A stretch of DNA of 64,000 nt, taken from the NCBI GenBank assembly GCA_964578345.1, contig CAZOCP010000003.1, positions 1 to 64,000 on the forward strand. Direction: 5' to 3'. The number at the start of each line of letters is the position of its first letter. The first letter of the stretch is position 1. Source of the DNA: VGKP01 sp964578345. GTDB taxonomy: Archaea > Nanobdellota > Nanobdellia > Pacearchaeales > GW2011-AR1. The notes beneath the pieces are model-generated. The model was not told the origin of the DNA and searched no databases. It saw nothing but the letters and a program-made list of their open reading frames with translations. Below are positions 1-8,757 of this stretch, piece after piece. A program made the translations under genes and the position numbers.

Positions 1-15
1 GCCCCCCTTATATAA

Positions 16-91
16 TGGCCTCGAGGGGATTTGAACCCCCGACACCTGGCTTAAAAGGCCAGTACTCTAAACCGGGCTGAGCTACGAGGCC
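16..91 (-). tRNA. tRNA-Lys (anticodon UUU)
   Basis: Read on the reverse strand this is a full cloverleaf. Acceptor GGCCTCG pairs with CGAGGCC, the anticodon stem is CTGGC/GCCAG, and the loop CTTTTAA gives anticodon UUU. The T arm has a TTCAAAT loop. There is no intron and no encoded CCA. The acceptor, D and T arms are almost identical to the intron-bearing tRNA-Lys(CUU) at 41807, so the two look like paralogues that differ mainly in the anticodon arm. Confidence 0.95.
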
Positions 92-197
92 TCATACATC
101 CTACAAAATAGATTATTTAAATGTTATTTATGCATGAGATGTAAAGTAAAAGTCATCTAATAAACCTATTTTTGCAAGTTCCTTTTCCGATAGTTTA

Positions 198-521
198 TTA
201 AATAAAATTATCCTGAATTAAATTTAAAATCTGCTCTTTATTTAACGCTCCGACTGTAGCATGCAGAACTTCACCATTTCTTGAAAACAGGCAGGTAGGA
301 ATACTCATAACATTAAATCGTTCTGCCAAATTATAGTTATCTTCAACATTAATTTTTCCAAATTGAATGTGCCCCTTTGCTTCTTTAGCAGCAGCCTCAA
401 AATGCAGAGCCATCATCTTGCACGGTCCGCACCACTCAGCCCAAAAATATATTACCCAATCTTCTTTTTTGGTCAGATTATCAAAGTTCTTTTCTTTCAA
501 TTCAACAATTTCTTCAGTCAT
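198..521 (-). CDS. Thioredoxin
   Basis: Cytoplasmic thiol-disulfide oxidoreductase of 107 residues, the usual thioredoxin length. The active site WCGPC lies near residue 30 after a FWAEW strand. The cis-proline turn is SIPT, followed by a GEVLHATVG strand typical of the C-terminal half of the fold. There is no signal peptide or membrane segment, so it should act in the cytoplasm. The start at 521 is the first Met and is followed directly by the conserved N-terminal strand. A VKOR-family protein at 39154 may handle the membrane-side disulfide branch. Function is well supported by family knowledge; the in vivo partner is unknown. Confidence 0.93.
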   Translation of the reverse strand: MTEEIVELKEKNFDNLTKKEDWVIYFWAEWCGPCKMMALHFEAAAKEAKGHIQFGKINVEDNYNLAERFNVMSIPTCLFSRNGEVLHATVGALNKEQILNLIQDNFI

Positions 522-603
522 CTTTTTAGCGCATTTCTTTAATCTTGTGAGTTAATAAATATTCGCTTTATAGAAGCGTATCTAAAAAATAAATATTCCT
601 ATA

Positions 604-763
604 TCAAAAACACGATGCGCCACCTCGGCTTAAAAGCCGAGGTTTGTGACAGGCGCTCGTTTCTTCAAAAACTGAAAGTTTTTGAGGCCTCAAGAACTCT
701 ATGTTCTTGATGGCAGTCAAGGATACTCAATCCTTGAGGGGCGCGGTTTTCACCGCATTCCTT
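604..763. repeat. Modular multi-hairpin element (copy 1)
   Basis: Fills the 273-base gap between thioredoxin and the LamG gene. It contains a perfect hairpin CCTCGGCTTAAAAGCCGAGG (613-632), closed by an outer stem ACGATGCGCC/GGCGCTCGT with one bulged T. Behind it follow three more hairpins: TCAAAAACT/AGTTTTTGA type (664-686), TCAAGAAC/GTTCTTGA (690-709) and TCAAGGAT/ATCCTTGA (718-737). A final GCGGT/ACCGC hairpin ends at 756. The same modules recur at 2430, 8425, 23640, 54340, 58700 and 62205 in other orders. Confidence 0.8.
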
Positions 764-794
764 AATAATAATTTTCCAATTCAAAATATAAAAT

Positions 795-2366
795 TTACTT
801 CAATGATGATACTCTTTGAGATATATAAGATCCTTTAAAAGATTTTTCTCTTCTATTAAATATTAAATAAGCAATAACTGCAATAGCTGCAATAATTACT
901 AATAACAAACCTATATAAAATACTTTATTCGAAGATTCTTTTATTTCTTGATCATCTTGTTGAGTAACTTCTTCATCTATTTCAGGCTCTTGCACTTCAT
1001 CCTGTAATGGAGTTAAACATCTGCAATTAATGCATACAAGTCCATTAGAGCAACTAAGTCCTCTTTCTCCGCATTGTTCATTACCAACAAATCTATCGCC
1101 GCATGCATTAGATATTACTCCTCCATCACCATCACCAGAAGAATCGTCAGAAGAACCGCCTCCGCCACCCTGATTATTAGTCTGTGGTTGAGGAGGAGGA
1201 TTATTATCTGGAGGTGTTGTATCTGGAGGTGTTGTTGATAAAAAGAATAAATCCCTGCTAGATCCAAAGATATTGGATACCTCTGCTTCTGGCAAAGCAC
1301 GATTAAATATAACTACTTCATCAATAAATCCAGTGAAATAACTATTTACGTAACGCCCAATATTCAATTGAAGAGGATCCTGAGTTAAACTCTTTGCTCC
1401 AATAACTTTAGTATAAACCTTAACTCCATCAACATAAAATGCTACTTCACCTCTAGGTGATTGAACAGGTGCTCCAGTGTTTGATGGAGTGTTTTGAATA
1501 GCTACTCCAGTAATTGCACCTCCATCAGGCGAGGCTGTTGCATCACTATTAGGTGTGGTTGTTGCATCTTCACAAGGATAAGGCCCACCACAACCATAAT
1601 CAGGCGTTCCACCTCCAGAAGAAGGAGGGGTTGTTGTGTCCCCAGTAGACGGGACGTCAGAATCGGCTAATGGAGTATAGGTAAACGAATAATGATGCCA
1701 CTTTTTATCAGAAAAGATATCTTTCACAACATATCCAGAATCAAAAAATATCATATTAAGATTATTAGCTTCTCTTTTCATTTGTAAACCGTTATTTGGT
1801 CCCAAGTGAATTAATCCTCCAGGAAGTTGAGGATCTACTATGCTACCATAAGGTTGAGTTGTTGTTTCGCCATAAGGTTGAGTTGTTGTTTCGCCATAAG
1901 GTTGAACAGCTGCCCCAATAATTGCACTTCCATAAGGTTGAGTTGTTGTACTTCCATAAGTAGACACTAAATCGCTTTTAGCCCATAATGAAACAGTTAT
2001 ATCATCGCTTTTAATACTTGCTAATTCACCAAGAGAAATATAGTCCCCTATCCCATCAAAATAAAGAGCTCTATTTCCTTTTTCAAAGGATCTATATTTT
2101 AAATTGCCATGTACAACTGGGTTATTGACTGCTGCAAAAGAATTGTCTTTGACTGCTGCAAAAGAAGTGTCTTGAATTCCACCTTGAAAATTATAATATA
2201 AAAGAACAGAAGGATCTTCAGTGAGTGGAGATAAAGATATTTTCTCTTTCTCCTCGTATGTAAACAACAGCACTAAAGAAGCAAGAATAATGAATCCCAA
2301 AACAAAAAAAGTCACGAAAAATTTAAGACTTTGATCGTTATATTTCCTCTTTTTCAAACTCTTCAT
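795..2366 (-). CDS. LamG-domain surface protein, membrane anchored at both ends
   Basis: 523-residue predicted surface protein. Residues about 14-36 form an N-terminal membrane anchor. A concanavalin-like/LamG fold follows from about 50 to 380, with hallmarks YFDGIGDYISLG, VSLWAKS, WHHYSFTY, FYVDGVKVY and FIDEVVIFNRAL. It is interrupted by a Thr/Pro/Gly low-complexity stretch with a repeated QPYGETTT unit near residues 135-170. A second Pro/Gly/Asp-rich stretch precedes a Cys-rich module (CGDRFVGNEQCGERGL, about 425-455). A C-terminal membrane helix (VFYIGLLLVIIAAIAVIAYL) and a basic tail end the protein. LamG domains usually bind glycans or proteins; the ligand here is unknown. Likely exposed on the cell surface and possibly involved in adhesion or host contact, which is inference. 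Confidence 0.85.
   Translation of the reverse strand: MKSLKKRKYNDQSLKFFVTFFVLGFIILASLVLLFTYEEKEKISLSPLTEDPSVLLYYNFQGGIQDTSFAAVKDNSFAAVNNPVVHGNLKYRSFEKGNRALYFDGIGDYISLGELASIKSDDITVSLWAKSDLVSTYGSTTTQPYGSAIIGAAVQPYGETTTQPYGETTTQPYGSIVDPQLPGGLIHLGPNNGLQMKREANNLNMIFFDSGYVVKDIFSDKKWHHYSFTYTPLADSDVPSTGDTTTPPSSGGGTPDYGCGGPYPCEDATTTPNSDATASPDGGAITGVAIQNTPSNTGAPVQSPRGEVAFYVDGVKVYTKVIGAKSLTQDPLQLNIGRYVNSYFTGFIDEVVIFNRALPEAEVSNIFGSSRDLFFLSTTPPDTTPPDNNPPPQPQTNNQGGGGGSSDDSSGDGDGGVISNACGDRFVGNEQCGERGLSCSNGLVCINCRCLTPLQDEVQEPEIDEEVTQQDDQEIKESSNKVFYIGLLLVIIAAIAVIAYLIFNRREKSFKGSYISQRVSSLK
1846..1960. repeat. 24-bp tandem repeat inside the LamG gene
   Basis: A 24-bp unit beginning CCATAAGGTTGAGTTG is repeated in tandem (1846 and 1870), followed by degenerate copies to about 1955. 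It encodes a Q-P-Y-G-E/S-T-T-T unit. It is inserted in a loop of the LamG fold, and copy number could change by slippage. Confidence 0.85.
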
Positions 2367-2429
2367 AAAAACTTGAAACTAATAATCTATTTAAACCTTT
2401 TCTTTTTCTGCTCTTTCAAAAATGACAAA

Positions 2430-2572
2430 ATCGCCAAACTCTCTGTGTTTGTACCTAGCCTCCTCAAGAATCCTTGATTCTTGATAGCCATCAGAAACTC
2501 AAAGAGTTTCTCAGCCTCAAGAACTCTATGTTCTTGACGGCCGCAGTTTGTTCTTCTGTATCCATTAACATC
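2430..2572. repeat. Modular multi-hairpin element (copy 2)
   Basis: Lies between the divergent LamG and HerA genes. It contains in order an AAAC/GTTT hairpin, TCAAGAATC-CTT-GATTCTTGA, TCAGAAACTC-AAA-GAGTTTCT and TCAAGAAC/GTTCTTGA, joined by short GCC-containing linkers. It ends in a half-module CAGTTTGTTCTTCTG, whose pairing partner is present in the copy at 58700 but missing here. An open reading frame across it is an artefact of the repeat. Confidence 0.75.
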
Positions 2573-2627
2573 TTTTAGCAAAAACATAAACATAAAAATT
2601 TAATAAACCAAATTTCCTGATAAATCA

Positions 2628-3938
2628 ATGAGTTATGACATAATTTTAGGCAGAGACTCCTCTGACAAAGAAGTTTTTGGAGATAGTGGTTTAATTTTTC
2701 TAGGCAGAGGATATGTAAAAATGGGCAATCGAACCTCATTATCTAACAAAATATGGATGGACGTCGCGAGATCTCATGCAGTTTTAATAGCTGGAAAAAG
2801 AGGCTCTGGAAAATCATACACTTTAGCCGCAATTGCAGAAGAGCTTTCATCCCTCCCTCCGGAAAATGCAAAAAACATCTCTTCGCTTATATTCGATACA
2901 ATGGGAATTTTCTGGACAATGAAATATAAAAACGAAAAAGACTCTTTGCTTTTAAAATCATGGAACCTAGAACCAAAAAATCTTCCTGTCAAAATATTCA
3001 TTCCATATGGCAAAATAAATGAGTATCAAAAAAATAGCATTCCCTTCGATTATCTATTCTCAATAAACGCCGGAGAATTAGAGCCGGAAGATTGGATAAA
3101 TTTATTCAATCTCTCAATAACAAGCCAAATAGGAGTCTTGATTTCCAGAATAATATCAGAAACCAAAGAAAAAAACAGTGAAATAACTATTAAAGACATT
3201 CAAAGCTCAATCATGCAAGACAAGCACTCTTCTCAGGATGCCAAAGATATATCTCTTTCTCTATTTATTGCAGCAGATACCTGGGGAATATTTTCACAAG
3301 CAGATCAGTCAGCAAAAATTCTCAATTTAATCATACCTGGAGCAACTTCTGTCTTAGACATTTCAACATACAGCTCATTAAACTCCTTCAACGTCAGGGC
3401 TCTTGTAATTAGTCTTGTTACAAGAAAATTATTCGAATCTCGATTAAAAGCCCGAAAAAAAGAAGAAATCGAATCAATAAGAAGAGGGCAGGACTATCTT
3501 TCATACAGCCCCTCAAGAAAAGAGCCTTTGATATGGATATTTATTGATGAAGCACATGAATTTCTTCCCCAAAATGAAAAAACTCCTGCTACAGATGCTC
3601 TTATTCAAATTATTAGAGAAGGAAGACAGCCGGGTATTTCACTTGTATTAGCCACACAGCAGCCTGGAAAAATTCATCGGGATGTCTTGACTCAATCAGA
3701 TATAATTATAGCCCATAGAGTTACATCAAAACAGGACATTGAATCTCTAAATGAAATTATGCAGACTTATTTGATAGAAAATATCAAACAGCATATGGAA
3801 TCTTTACCTTCGTTAAAGGGTTCTGCAATAATTCTAGACGATAATTCTGAGAGAATATATCCAATTCAAGTACGCCCCAGATTCACATGGCACGGAGGAG
3901 AAACTCCAGCATCAATTAAATCAAAAGTAAAGCTTTAA
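2628..3938 (+). CDS. HerA-like ATPase (FtsK/HerA superfamily)
   Basis: 436-residue P-loop ATPase. Walker A is AGKRGSGKS (about residues 55-63), Walker B is WIFIDEAHEF (about 305), and a sensor-like segment ATQQPGKIHRDVL follows, in the order seen in archaeal HerA. HerA hexamers translocate along DNA, usually with the NurA nuclease in end resection; no nurA is visible in this window. The N-terminal 40 residues are short compared with the HAS-barrel of classical HerA, so this may be one of the many divergent HerA-like ATPases with an unknown partner. The small gene after it starts one base past the stop and is probably cotranscribed. Confidence 0.85.
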   Translation: MSYDIILGRDSSDKEVFGDSGLIFLGRGYVKMGNRTSLSNKIWMDVARSHAVLIAGKRGSGKSYTLAAIAEELSSLPPENAKNISSLIFDTMGIFWTMKYKNEKDSLLLKSWNLEPKNLPVKIFIPYGKINEYQKNSIPFDYLFSINAGELEPEDWINLFNLSITSQIGVLISRIISETKEKNSEITIKDIQSSIMQDKHSSQDAKDISLSLFIAADTWGIFSQADQSAKILNLIIPGATSVLDISTYSSLNSFNVRALVISLVTRKLFESRLKARKKEEIESIRRGQDYLSYSPSRKEPLIWIFIDEAHEFLPQNEKTPATDALIQIIREGRQPGISLVLATQQPGKIHRDVLTQSDIIIAHRVTSKQDIESLNEIMQTYLIENIKQHMESLPSLKGSAIILDDNSERIYPIQVRPRFTWHGGETPASIKSKVKL

Positions 3939-3939
3939 T

Positions 3940-4158
3940 TTGAGACCAAAACCCTCTCGCAGAATATCCGACGAAACTCTCGGCCCATGTATCGAAGATT
4001 TACTAAATAAAGAAAAGAAAGAAGAAAGTATTAAAGAGGCGCGTTTATTGACAATAGAAGCAATAAAATTATATGATGAATACCTCCCTAAGGTTAAGAA
4101 ACCTTCAGATCAGCTCTCCAGCGGTAATTATAAGGGCCGATATCGCCGGCCTTCTTAA
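3940..4158 (+). CDS. Small hypothetical protein downstream of herA-like gene
   Basis: 72 residues, apparently started by TTG one base after the HerA stop codon, which suggests translational coupling. The sequence is charged and mostly helical (RISDETLGPCIEDLL, KEARLLTIEAIKLYDEYL), with no membrane segment and no motif I recognise. Its last 65 bases overlap the convergent Trm5 gene on the other strand. It could be a small partner of the ATPase; this rests only on position. Confidence 0.5.
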   Translation: MRPKPSRRISDETLGPCIEDLLNKEKKEESIKEARLLTIEAIKLYDEYLPKVKKPSDQLSSGNYKGRYRRPS

Positions 4159-4864
4159 CTTTAAGAATCTTAACTTTTTTCCCATTTTCTAAACCTTCTT
4201 TCAAGATGTTTCTTTTTATAGATGCTATCTCCTCCTCTTTGCAGAAAAAATAATAATGTATAATCCCCTTCTTCTTAATGCATAAAAAAGCAGAATCTAA
4301 AAAGCTGTCTTTTAAATTTGGGCGCGCCATAATAATTCTATCAAATTTTTCATCTAAAGCAGGAATTTCTTTTCTTACATCTCCCCGTATCAATTTAATT
4401 TTCTCCTCGGCCTTATTTCTCCTGACATTTTCTCTAGCATATTTATTGCACTCTCTTCCTAATTCAATAGAAACAATTTTTTTCGGATATGAATTTTTAG
4501 CAATAACTATCGCATATGGTGCAACACCTCCAAACATAACCAAAACCTTTTCTCCTCCGCCAATCATGCCTGCAATTTTTAGTCTTTCACTCGCAAGTCT
4601 AGGAGAAAAATAACAGCTATCAACATTAAAGCGAAAAACGCATCCATTTTCTTTATACAAAACTTCCTTTGTCTTCTCGCCTAAAACCCATTTAGTTTTC
4701 AAAGTTCTGAGTCTTCCTTTAAATCTGCTGGTCTTTTCAAGAACACCTTTCACTGACGTATGGCGCCGAAGCAATTCAGTAGCAAATAATTTCTTTTCTT
4801 TTATTTTTACCCCTGTCTTGAATTTCACAATTGCAATGTTTCCTAAAATATCATATGGCGCCAT
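4094..4864 (-). CDS. Trm5-like tRNA (guanine37-N1)-methyltransferase
   Basis: 256 residues with the layout of archaeal Trm5. A small N-terminal part begins DILGNIAIVKF, followed by the Trm5 hallmark CYFSPRLASER and the Rossmann SAM-binding segment MFGGVAPYAI. VSIELGRECNKYARENVRRN and the late motif DRIIMARPN follow; here A replaces the more usual N or P of the NLP-type motif. The family methylates G37 next to the anticodon, preventing frameshifts, and some archaeal members also act in wyosine synthesis. Nothing here separates the Trm5 subtypes. The gene is convergent with the HerA operon. The 283 bases upstream, to 5148, hold no gene; only one CGCACTAAAGTG half-module like those in the hairpin elements is seen near 4917. 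Confidence 0.85.
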   Translation of the reverse strand: MAPYDILGNIAIVKFKTGVKIKEKKLFATELLRRHTSVKGVLEKTSRFKGRLRTLKTKWVLGEKTKEVLYKENGCVFRFNVDSCYFSPRLASERLKIAGMIGGGEKVLVMFGGVAPYAIVIAKNSYPKKIVSIELGRECNKYARENVRRNKAEEKIKLIRGDVRKEIPALDEKFDRIIMARPNLKDSFLDSAFLCIKKKGIIHYYFFCKEEEIASIKRNILKEGLENGKKVKILKVKKAGDIGPYNYRWRADLKVS

Positions 4865-5148
4865 CTCTTATGATATTACAAGAATATTAAATACCTATGC
4901 CTCAAAAAACCAATCCGCACTAAAGTGAGGGGAGTTTTCCAAGGCTTGCTCGGTTCAAAAAGCTTCAGGTTATAAAAAATTAAGCTTCTTTTGCATAACA
5001 AGAATATCTTCTAGCAATTTTTTTACGAATTTTTACAATTCACCTTCTCAAATATTCTTCAAGGTTTTTCATAATGTTATTGAATCTTTGAACATCAGCA
5101 TCAGCAAACATTTAAATATAAGCTCCCTGAATAAATAGAAAAGAGACA

Positions 5149-5406
5149 ATGAATAAGATAATTGGTTACATTCTGGCATTACTGGGAATTCTAAGTCTGG
5201 CTGTAGGCACAATGCCCCAACTAAGAAAAGCATTATCTTTCATTCCGGCAGAAATATCAAACAAAATACTCATTATAGCCGGAGTAGTAATTGTAGTTAT
5301 CGGCATAATTCTTCTCTACAAAAAAGACTCTGGAAAAAAACTCGAAGAAGTCCCAATTTATCACGGAAAAGAGATCGTAGGTTATAGAAAGATCAAGCAG
5401 AAATAA
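5149..5406 (+). CDS. Small membrane protein, two TM helices
   Basis: 85 residues with two hydrophobic helices at about 5-22 (IGYILALLGILSLAVGTM) and 40-58 (ILIIAGVVIVVIGIILLY). A polar C-terminal tail includes IYHGKEIVGYRKIKQK. I do not recognise a named family. The start at 5149 follows an AT-rich promoter-like stretch (TTTAAATATAA at about 5111), close enough for a leaderless or short-leader transcript. Confidence 0.75.
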   Translation: MNKIIGYILALLGILSLAVGTMPQLRKALSFIPAEISNKILIIAGVVIVVIGIILLYKKDSGKKLEEVPIYHGKEIVGYRKIKQK

Positions 5407-5427
5407 TAAGAAAATTATATTTCACAG

Positions 5428-5553
5428 CCGTCACAAAACCCTTCGGGTTTTAACCCCGCACTTTAGTGCGGGGCTTGTTCGTGGTTTTGTGACCGCCGGA
5501 GAAATCCTCACAAACAACCCCAGACTAAAGTCTAAGGATTTCTACGAGCGTTA
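5428..5553. repeat. Double-multiloop hairpin element (copy a)
   Basis: First half: the perfect 11-bp outer stem GTCACAAAACC (5430-5440) / GGTTTTGTGAC (5483-5493) encloses AAACCC/GGGTTT and CCCCGCAC-TTTA-GTGCGGGG. Second half: AGAAATCCT/AGGATTTCT encloses AGACTAAAGTCT. A close copy with compensating inner-stem changes lies at 39783-39906, and an unrelated-sequence analogue lies at 18488-18606. Confidence 0.85.
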
Positions 5554-5576
5554 AATAACCAAAATTAGAGAATAAT

Positions 5577-6362
5577 CTAAGAAGTCATTAAATTTTTAAG
5601 CTGTTTTTTCTTTAAAGCTATCTCTTCCTTCAAGTCACGCATCTGTTCAGCACTTGCGTTCCTTAACCTGCTTCGCAGTTCTTTAATTTCCTCAGTAATA
5701 TCTATGGCCTCTATTCTTTTTGTTCTATCGGCCATTTTATTTAAAGAACTCATCAAGAACATCGCATGGATATTCTTATCAAATATCAAAAGCAATGCAG
5801 AAATAACTGCAATGGCTGCATAAATCAATGCAAGATTATAATACCATTCATTATGCCCAGAAATAAATAATTCATCCCATCTCACATAAGCTAAACCAGT
5901 AAATATCACAAGATAAGTAACCCACCCTACTTTCCTAATAACAGTACTGTCAAATCCTTCAATAAAAAAGAATCCAATAATAAATGGAAGAAAAGATGAC
6001 AGAGCAATCCCTAAAACACCATAAGGAAGCCAAATAAAATCTATCAAATAGTCATTAGTTAAATAGCGAACAGCTATGAGTGAAACAATTAAAGAAATAA
6101 TAAATGCAAGAGAAGTATTTTCCCCCAATCTAGGAATATTCTGAACAGCAGAATTTATAATAGCCAAAAGCAGAATAAAAACCAGAAATTTAATAAAAAG
6201 GATTTCCACACCTAAAGAAGAAGTTGATTTATTCTCAAAACCTCCAAAAGCAAATTCAAGTACATCCACAACGCCATCTGTAAAAGCATTTGCAGACACA
6301 AAAGGAATCAAAAAACTACTTGCAAACAAAAATAAAAAAATAAATGCACCAATCTTTTTCAT
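5577..6362 (-). CDS. Multi-TM protein with signal peptide and C-terminal coiled coil (paralogue 1)
   Basis: 261 residues. A signal-like hydrophobic start (residues 1-24) is followed by a short outside segment (FTDGVVDVLEFAFGG). About five helices lie between 50 and 195, and a charged heptad-like coiled coil follows at about 215-258 (EEIKELRSRLRN, DLKEEIALKKKQLKNL). The neighbour at 6445 has the same MKKIGAF start, length, helix spacing, a G-E-N/K boundary after TM1 and a similar C-terminal helix, so the two are tandem duplicates. I do not recognise a named family. Two more proteins nearby (7688, 12547) have the same kind of layout. Confidence 0.75.
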   Translation of the reverse strand: MKKIGAFIFLFLFASSFLIPFVSANAFTDGVVDVLEFAFGGFENKSTSSLGVEILFIKFLVFILLLAIINSAVQNIPRLGENTSLAFIISLIVSLIAVRYLTNDYLIDFIWLPYGVLGIALSSFLPFIIGFFFIEGFDSTVIRKVGWVTYLVIFTGLAYVRWDELFISGHNEWYYNLALIYAAIAVISALLLIFDKNIHAMFLMSSLNKMADRTKRIEAIDITEEIKELRSRLRNASAEQMRDLKEEIALKKKQLKNLMTS

Positions 6363-6444
6363 AATATTATGGTAAATAAACTAGTATATAAATATTACTC
6401 TTCTCTCGGGCGTCATCCTCCAACTATCCAAAAAACATTAATTT

Positions 6445-7233
6445 CTAAGAATTTGAAATCTTACGGACAAGTTCTGCCTGTTTATTTTGCAATTGTGTAA
6501 GAACCTCGCCAGTCGCGCTTTTTTGAAGTTCTAAATTCCTCTGCAACTGCGCATTTAAATCAGCAATATATTCTCCCCTAGCACCCTGAACATTTCCCTT
6601 CATCGCTGTTTTCATCATCCTAAAAAAGATCGGCCTCTCAAAAAATAGCATAACCAGTGATAAAAGAAGAATAGCTAAATAAATCCACATATAATTACCA
6701 GGAGCATTCCATAAAAGAACAAACATCAATACAGCAAATCCTGCCCAAACCAGTTTGCTCAAATAAATATGTTCTTTTTCATACAATCTCTTCGCAATAA
6801 CTGCTGCAGCACAGAAAGGAAGCAGCCCTACAATCAAAAGACCCAGCGCCTTGTAAGGATAAATTACTCCAACAATCTCAGCAGGCTCCAGATATAAAGT
6901 AGCTAAAATAGCAACTATAGCAGAAACCATGAAAGCAATCCAATTTTTCTCTCCAATAAAAGGAATCCATGGAGTTATCGCATATAAAATTAAAAGAACA
7001 AGCAAAAAGATAAGTATCCTGGAAAACAATTGAGAATCAGCAAGTTTCTGAATAAAATCGCTGCCTGAAGCTCCAGTTACTCCGCCGCCAACAATCGTTT
7101 TAACAATTGAAACCACCTTGTCACCAGTAACTTCAGTTGTTTCAGTATGCAATAAGGTATGTTGAGCTGCAGCAGCACTTATCAGAAAAACTCCGATAAA
7201 AAAAATAACAAAAAATGCACCAATCTTTTTCAT
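6445..7233 (-). CDS. Multi-TM protein with signal peptide and C-terminal coiled coil (paralogue 2)
   Basis: 262 residues. A signal peptide covers 1-23 (ends SAAAAQH). A short extracytoplasmic Gly-rich stretch (GGGVTGASG) is followed by four to five TM helices (about 70-190) and a terminal amphipathic helix (EYIADLNAQLQRNLELQKSA) that could form a cytoplasmic coiled coil. It is 82 bases upstream of its tandem paralogue on the same strand, so probably one transcription unit. The product is unknown. The layout suggests an oligomeric membrane assembly with a cytoplasmic contact helix, which is speculative. Confidence 0.75.
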   Translation of the reverse strand: MKKIGAFFVIFFIGVFLISAAAAQHTLLHTETTEVTGDKVVSIVKTIVGGGVTGASGSDFIQKLADSQLFSRILIFLLVLLILYAITPWIPFIGEKNWIAFMVSAIVAILATLYLEPAEIVGVIYPYKALGLLIVGLLPFCAAAVIAKRLYEKEHIYLSKLVWAGFAVLMFVLLWNAPGNYMWIYLAILLLSLVMLFFERPIFFRMMKTAMKGNVQGARGEYIADLNAQLQRNLELQKSATGEVLTQLQNKQAELVRKISNS

Positions 7234-7362
7234 ATTTCTTACATACCAAACAGCTATTTAAATATTTCCCCGCATAGGCTTTGTTAAACAAGTGTTATTC
7301 TTAGCTTACTTATTTAACATGATATTAGCAAGATTTATTAAGCTTTTTAACTTTTAATAATC

Positions 7363-7563
7363 ATGTCTAAGGAAGTTAATAATTATCTTCTTGTATCGGG
7401 GCTGATTTTCTTACTAATAACTCTGCTTCATTTATTTAGAATAATTTTTCAGTGGGAAGCTGTATTTAATGGAAGAGAAATTCCTTTGTATGCTTCCTAT
7501 ATTGGCTTCATTATCGGAACTGTTTTAACTTATTATGCGTTTAGATTGAGAAAATTTCAATAG
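7363..7563 (+). CDS. Small membrane protein, two TM helices
   Basis: 66 residues with helices at about 8-27 (YLLVSGLIFLLITLLHLFRI) and 44-60 (YASYIGFIIGTVLTYYAF), separated by the polar turn QWEAVFNGREIPL. It ends in a basic RLRKFQ tail. No family is recognised with certainty. It is divergent from the paralogous pair on the other strand. Confidence 0.75.
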   Translation: MSKEVNNYLLVSGLIFLLITLLHLFRIIFQWEAVFNGREIPLYASYIGFIIGTVLTYYAFRLRKFQ

Positions 7564-7687
7564 AGCACTTATCTTAGAAAACAATATATAGTGAATATTG
7601 TTTATAATTTTATAGAGAAGTTTGCAAAAGTCGAAAGTTCTCTATAAATTAAAATACAAAAATAAAGAGACTATTATTTAATATTCA

Positions 7688-8395
7688 ATGAATAAAAACA
7701 CAAAAATCATTCTGCTGATGTTCTGCATATTAGCAATCACAATAACAAATTTAGAAATAAAAAATACCAAAGCTCAAGACCCTAAAGAAATAATCCAAAA
7801 AAACATAGGTATCAACCCTGAAAATATCCCTCAAAATCAAGATGAATTAAAAGAAGAGATAAAAAAGCGCTACCTTGAAAAAGAATGGTCAAACATAATC
7901 TCAAATATTACCATAATAGGGCCAATGCATAATTTTCTCCTTAAAAGCAAAAACATATTTATTGTGCCTTTTGGAGAACCGTATTCCTTCACTCCAACTT
8001 TCATCTTAATTGCGGTTTTATGGTTATATTTTTTTCTATTAATGTACGATATAATAAAAGGAAGTAAAATAGTCCAGAAAACTCCTGCATTTCTGATAAG
8101 CTTAGGAGCAGCGGTAATAATCGCCCAAACCGGACTGATAAAAAATCTCGTCACAGGCGCTCTAACTCTTATTTATTCAAAAGAAGCATGGTGGCTCCGT
8201 ATAATAATATTAATTCTATTATTTGGAGGTCTCTATTTAGTCTACTTTATAGAAAAAAAGATAGGCCGAACAATCAGAAAAGAAAAGGAAAAACAGAAAA
8301 TAGGAGAAATAAAAAAAGAAACAGAAGAATCTAAATCATTTATAAAGGGCGTAAAAGAAGCTCAAAACATAACTAAAAAATATAAAATAACATAA
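7688..8395 (+). CDS. Signal-peptide membrane protein with charged C-terminal tail
   Basis: 235 residues. A signal-like N-terminus (about 8-25, ending near KAQD) is followed by an extracytoplasmic Asn/Glu/Lys-rich part. Helices lie at about 103-120, 132-150 and 170-188. A long very basic and acidic C-terminal helix (KKIGRTIRKEKEKQKIGEIKKE) follows. The topology resembles the proteins at 5577, 6445 and 12547: leader, short outside segment, helices, charged cytoplasmic tail. Sequence similarity is weak. No function is assigned. Confidence 0.7.
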   Translation: MNKNTKIILLMFCILAITITNLEIKNTKAQDPKEIIQKNIGINPENIPQNQDELKEEIKKRYLEKEWSNIISNITIIGPMHNFLLKSKNIFIVPFGEPYSFTPTFILIAVLWLYFFLLMYDIIKGSKIVQKTPAFLISLGAAVIIAQTGLIKNLVTGALTLIYSKEAWWLRIIILILLFGGLYLVYFIEKKIGRTIRKEKEKQKIGEIKKETEESKSFIKGVKEAQNITKKYKIT

Positions 8396-8424
8396 AAATA
8401 AACTATCAAACTTAAATTAATCCT

Positions 8425-8605
8425 AAGTATCGCCAAACCCTCTGTGTTTGTACCTCGCCTCCTCAAGAATCCTTGATTCTTGATAGCCATCAGAAACTCA
8501 AAGAGTTTCTCAGCCTCAAAAATCCATAAAAGATTTTTGACCCGCTCAGGAATCAAAGATTTCTGACGTAAAAGCCGAGTTTTGTTTTCTGTATCAAAAG
8601 CCGGA
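8425..8605. repeat. Modular multi-hairpin element (copy 3)
   Basis: Occupies the middle of a 362-base gap (8396-8757). Four hairpins, TCAAGAATC-CTT-GATTCTTGA, TCAGAAACTC/GAGTTTCT, TCAAAAATC/GATTTTTGA and TCAGGAATC/GATTTCTGA, sit between CCTCG (8448) and TAAAAGCCGAG (about 8569). These are the two halves of the CCTCGGC-TTAAAA-GCCGAGG module seen intact elsewhere. The same order of modules is found at 58700. The rest of the gap (8606-8757) is AT-rich, with nothing else I can name except a TATA-like stretch ahead of 8758. Confidence 0.8.
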
Positions 8606-8757
8606 GAAGTATGAACGAAAGCGGCGAAGAAATCTTTATTTAATTCAGATTAGCTTTTTCTAACCTTTATTCTTTCTTTAAGCTCTTAAAAACAGATTCA
8701 AACAAATTAACACGTTAACCAAAAAGCTTATAAAGTTAATAATCTACTAATATATTA

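Noticed and set aside
2387..2593. Open frame of 68 codons on the minus strand, and the similar ones at 8362-8556 and 58747-58944
   Set aside because: They run through the hairpin modules, and the shared peptide (EAEKLFEFLMAIKNQGFL) is just the repeat translated.
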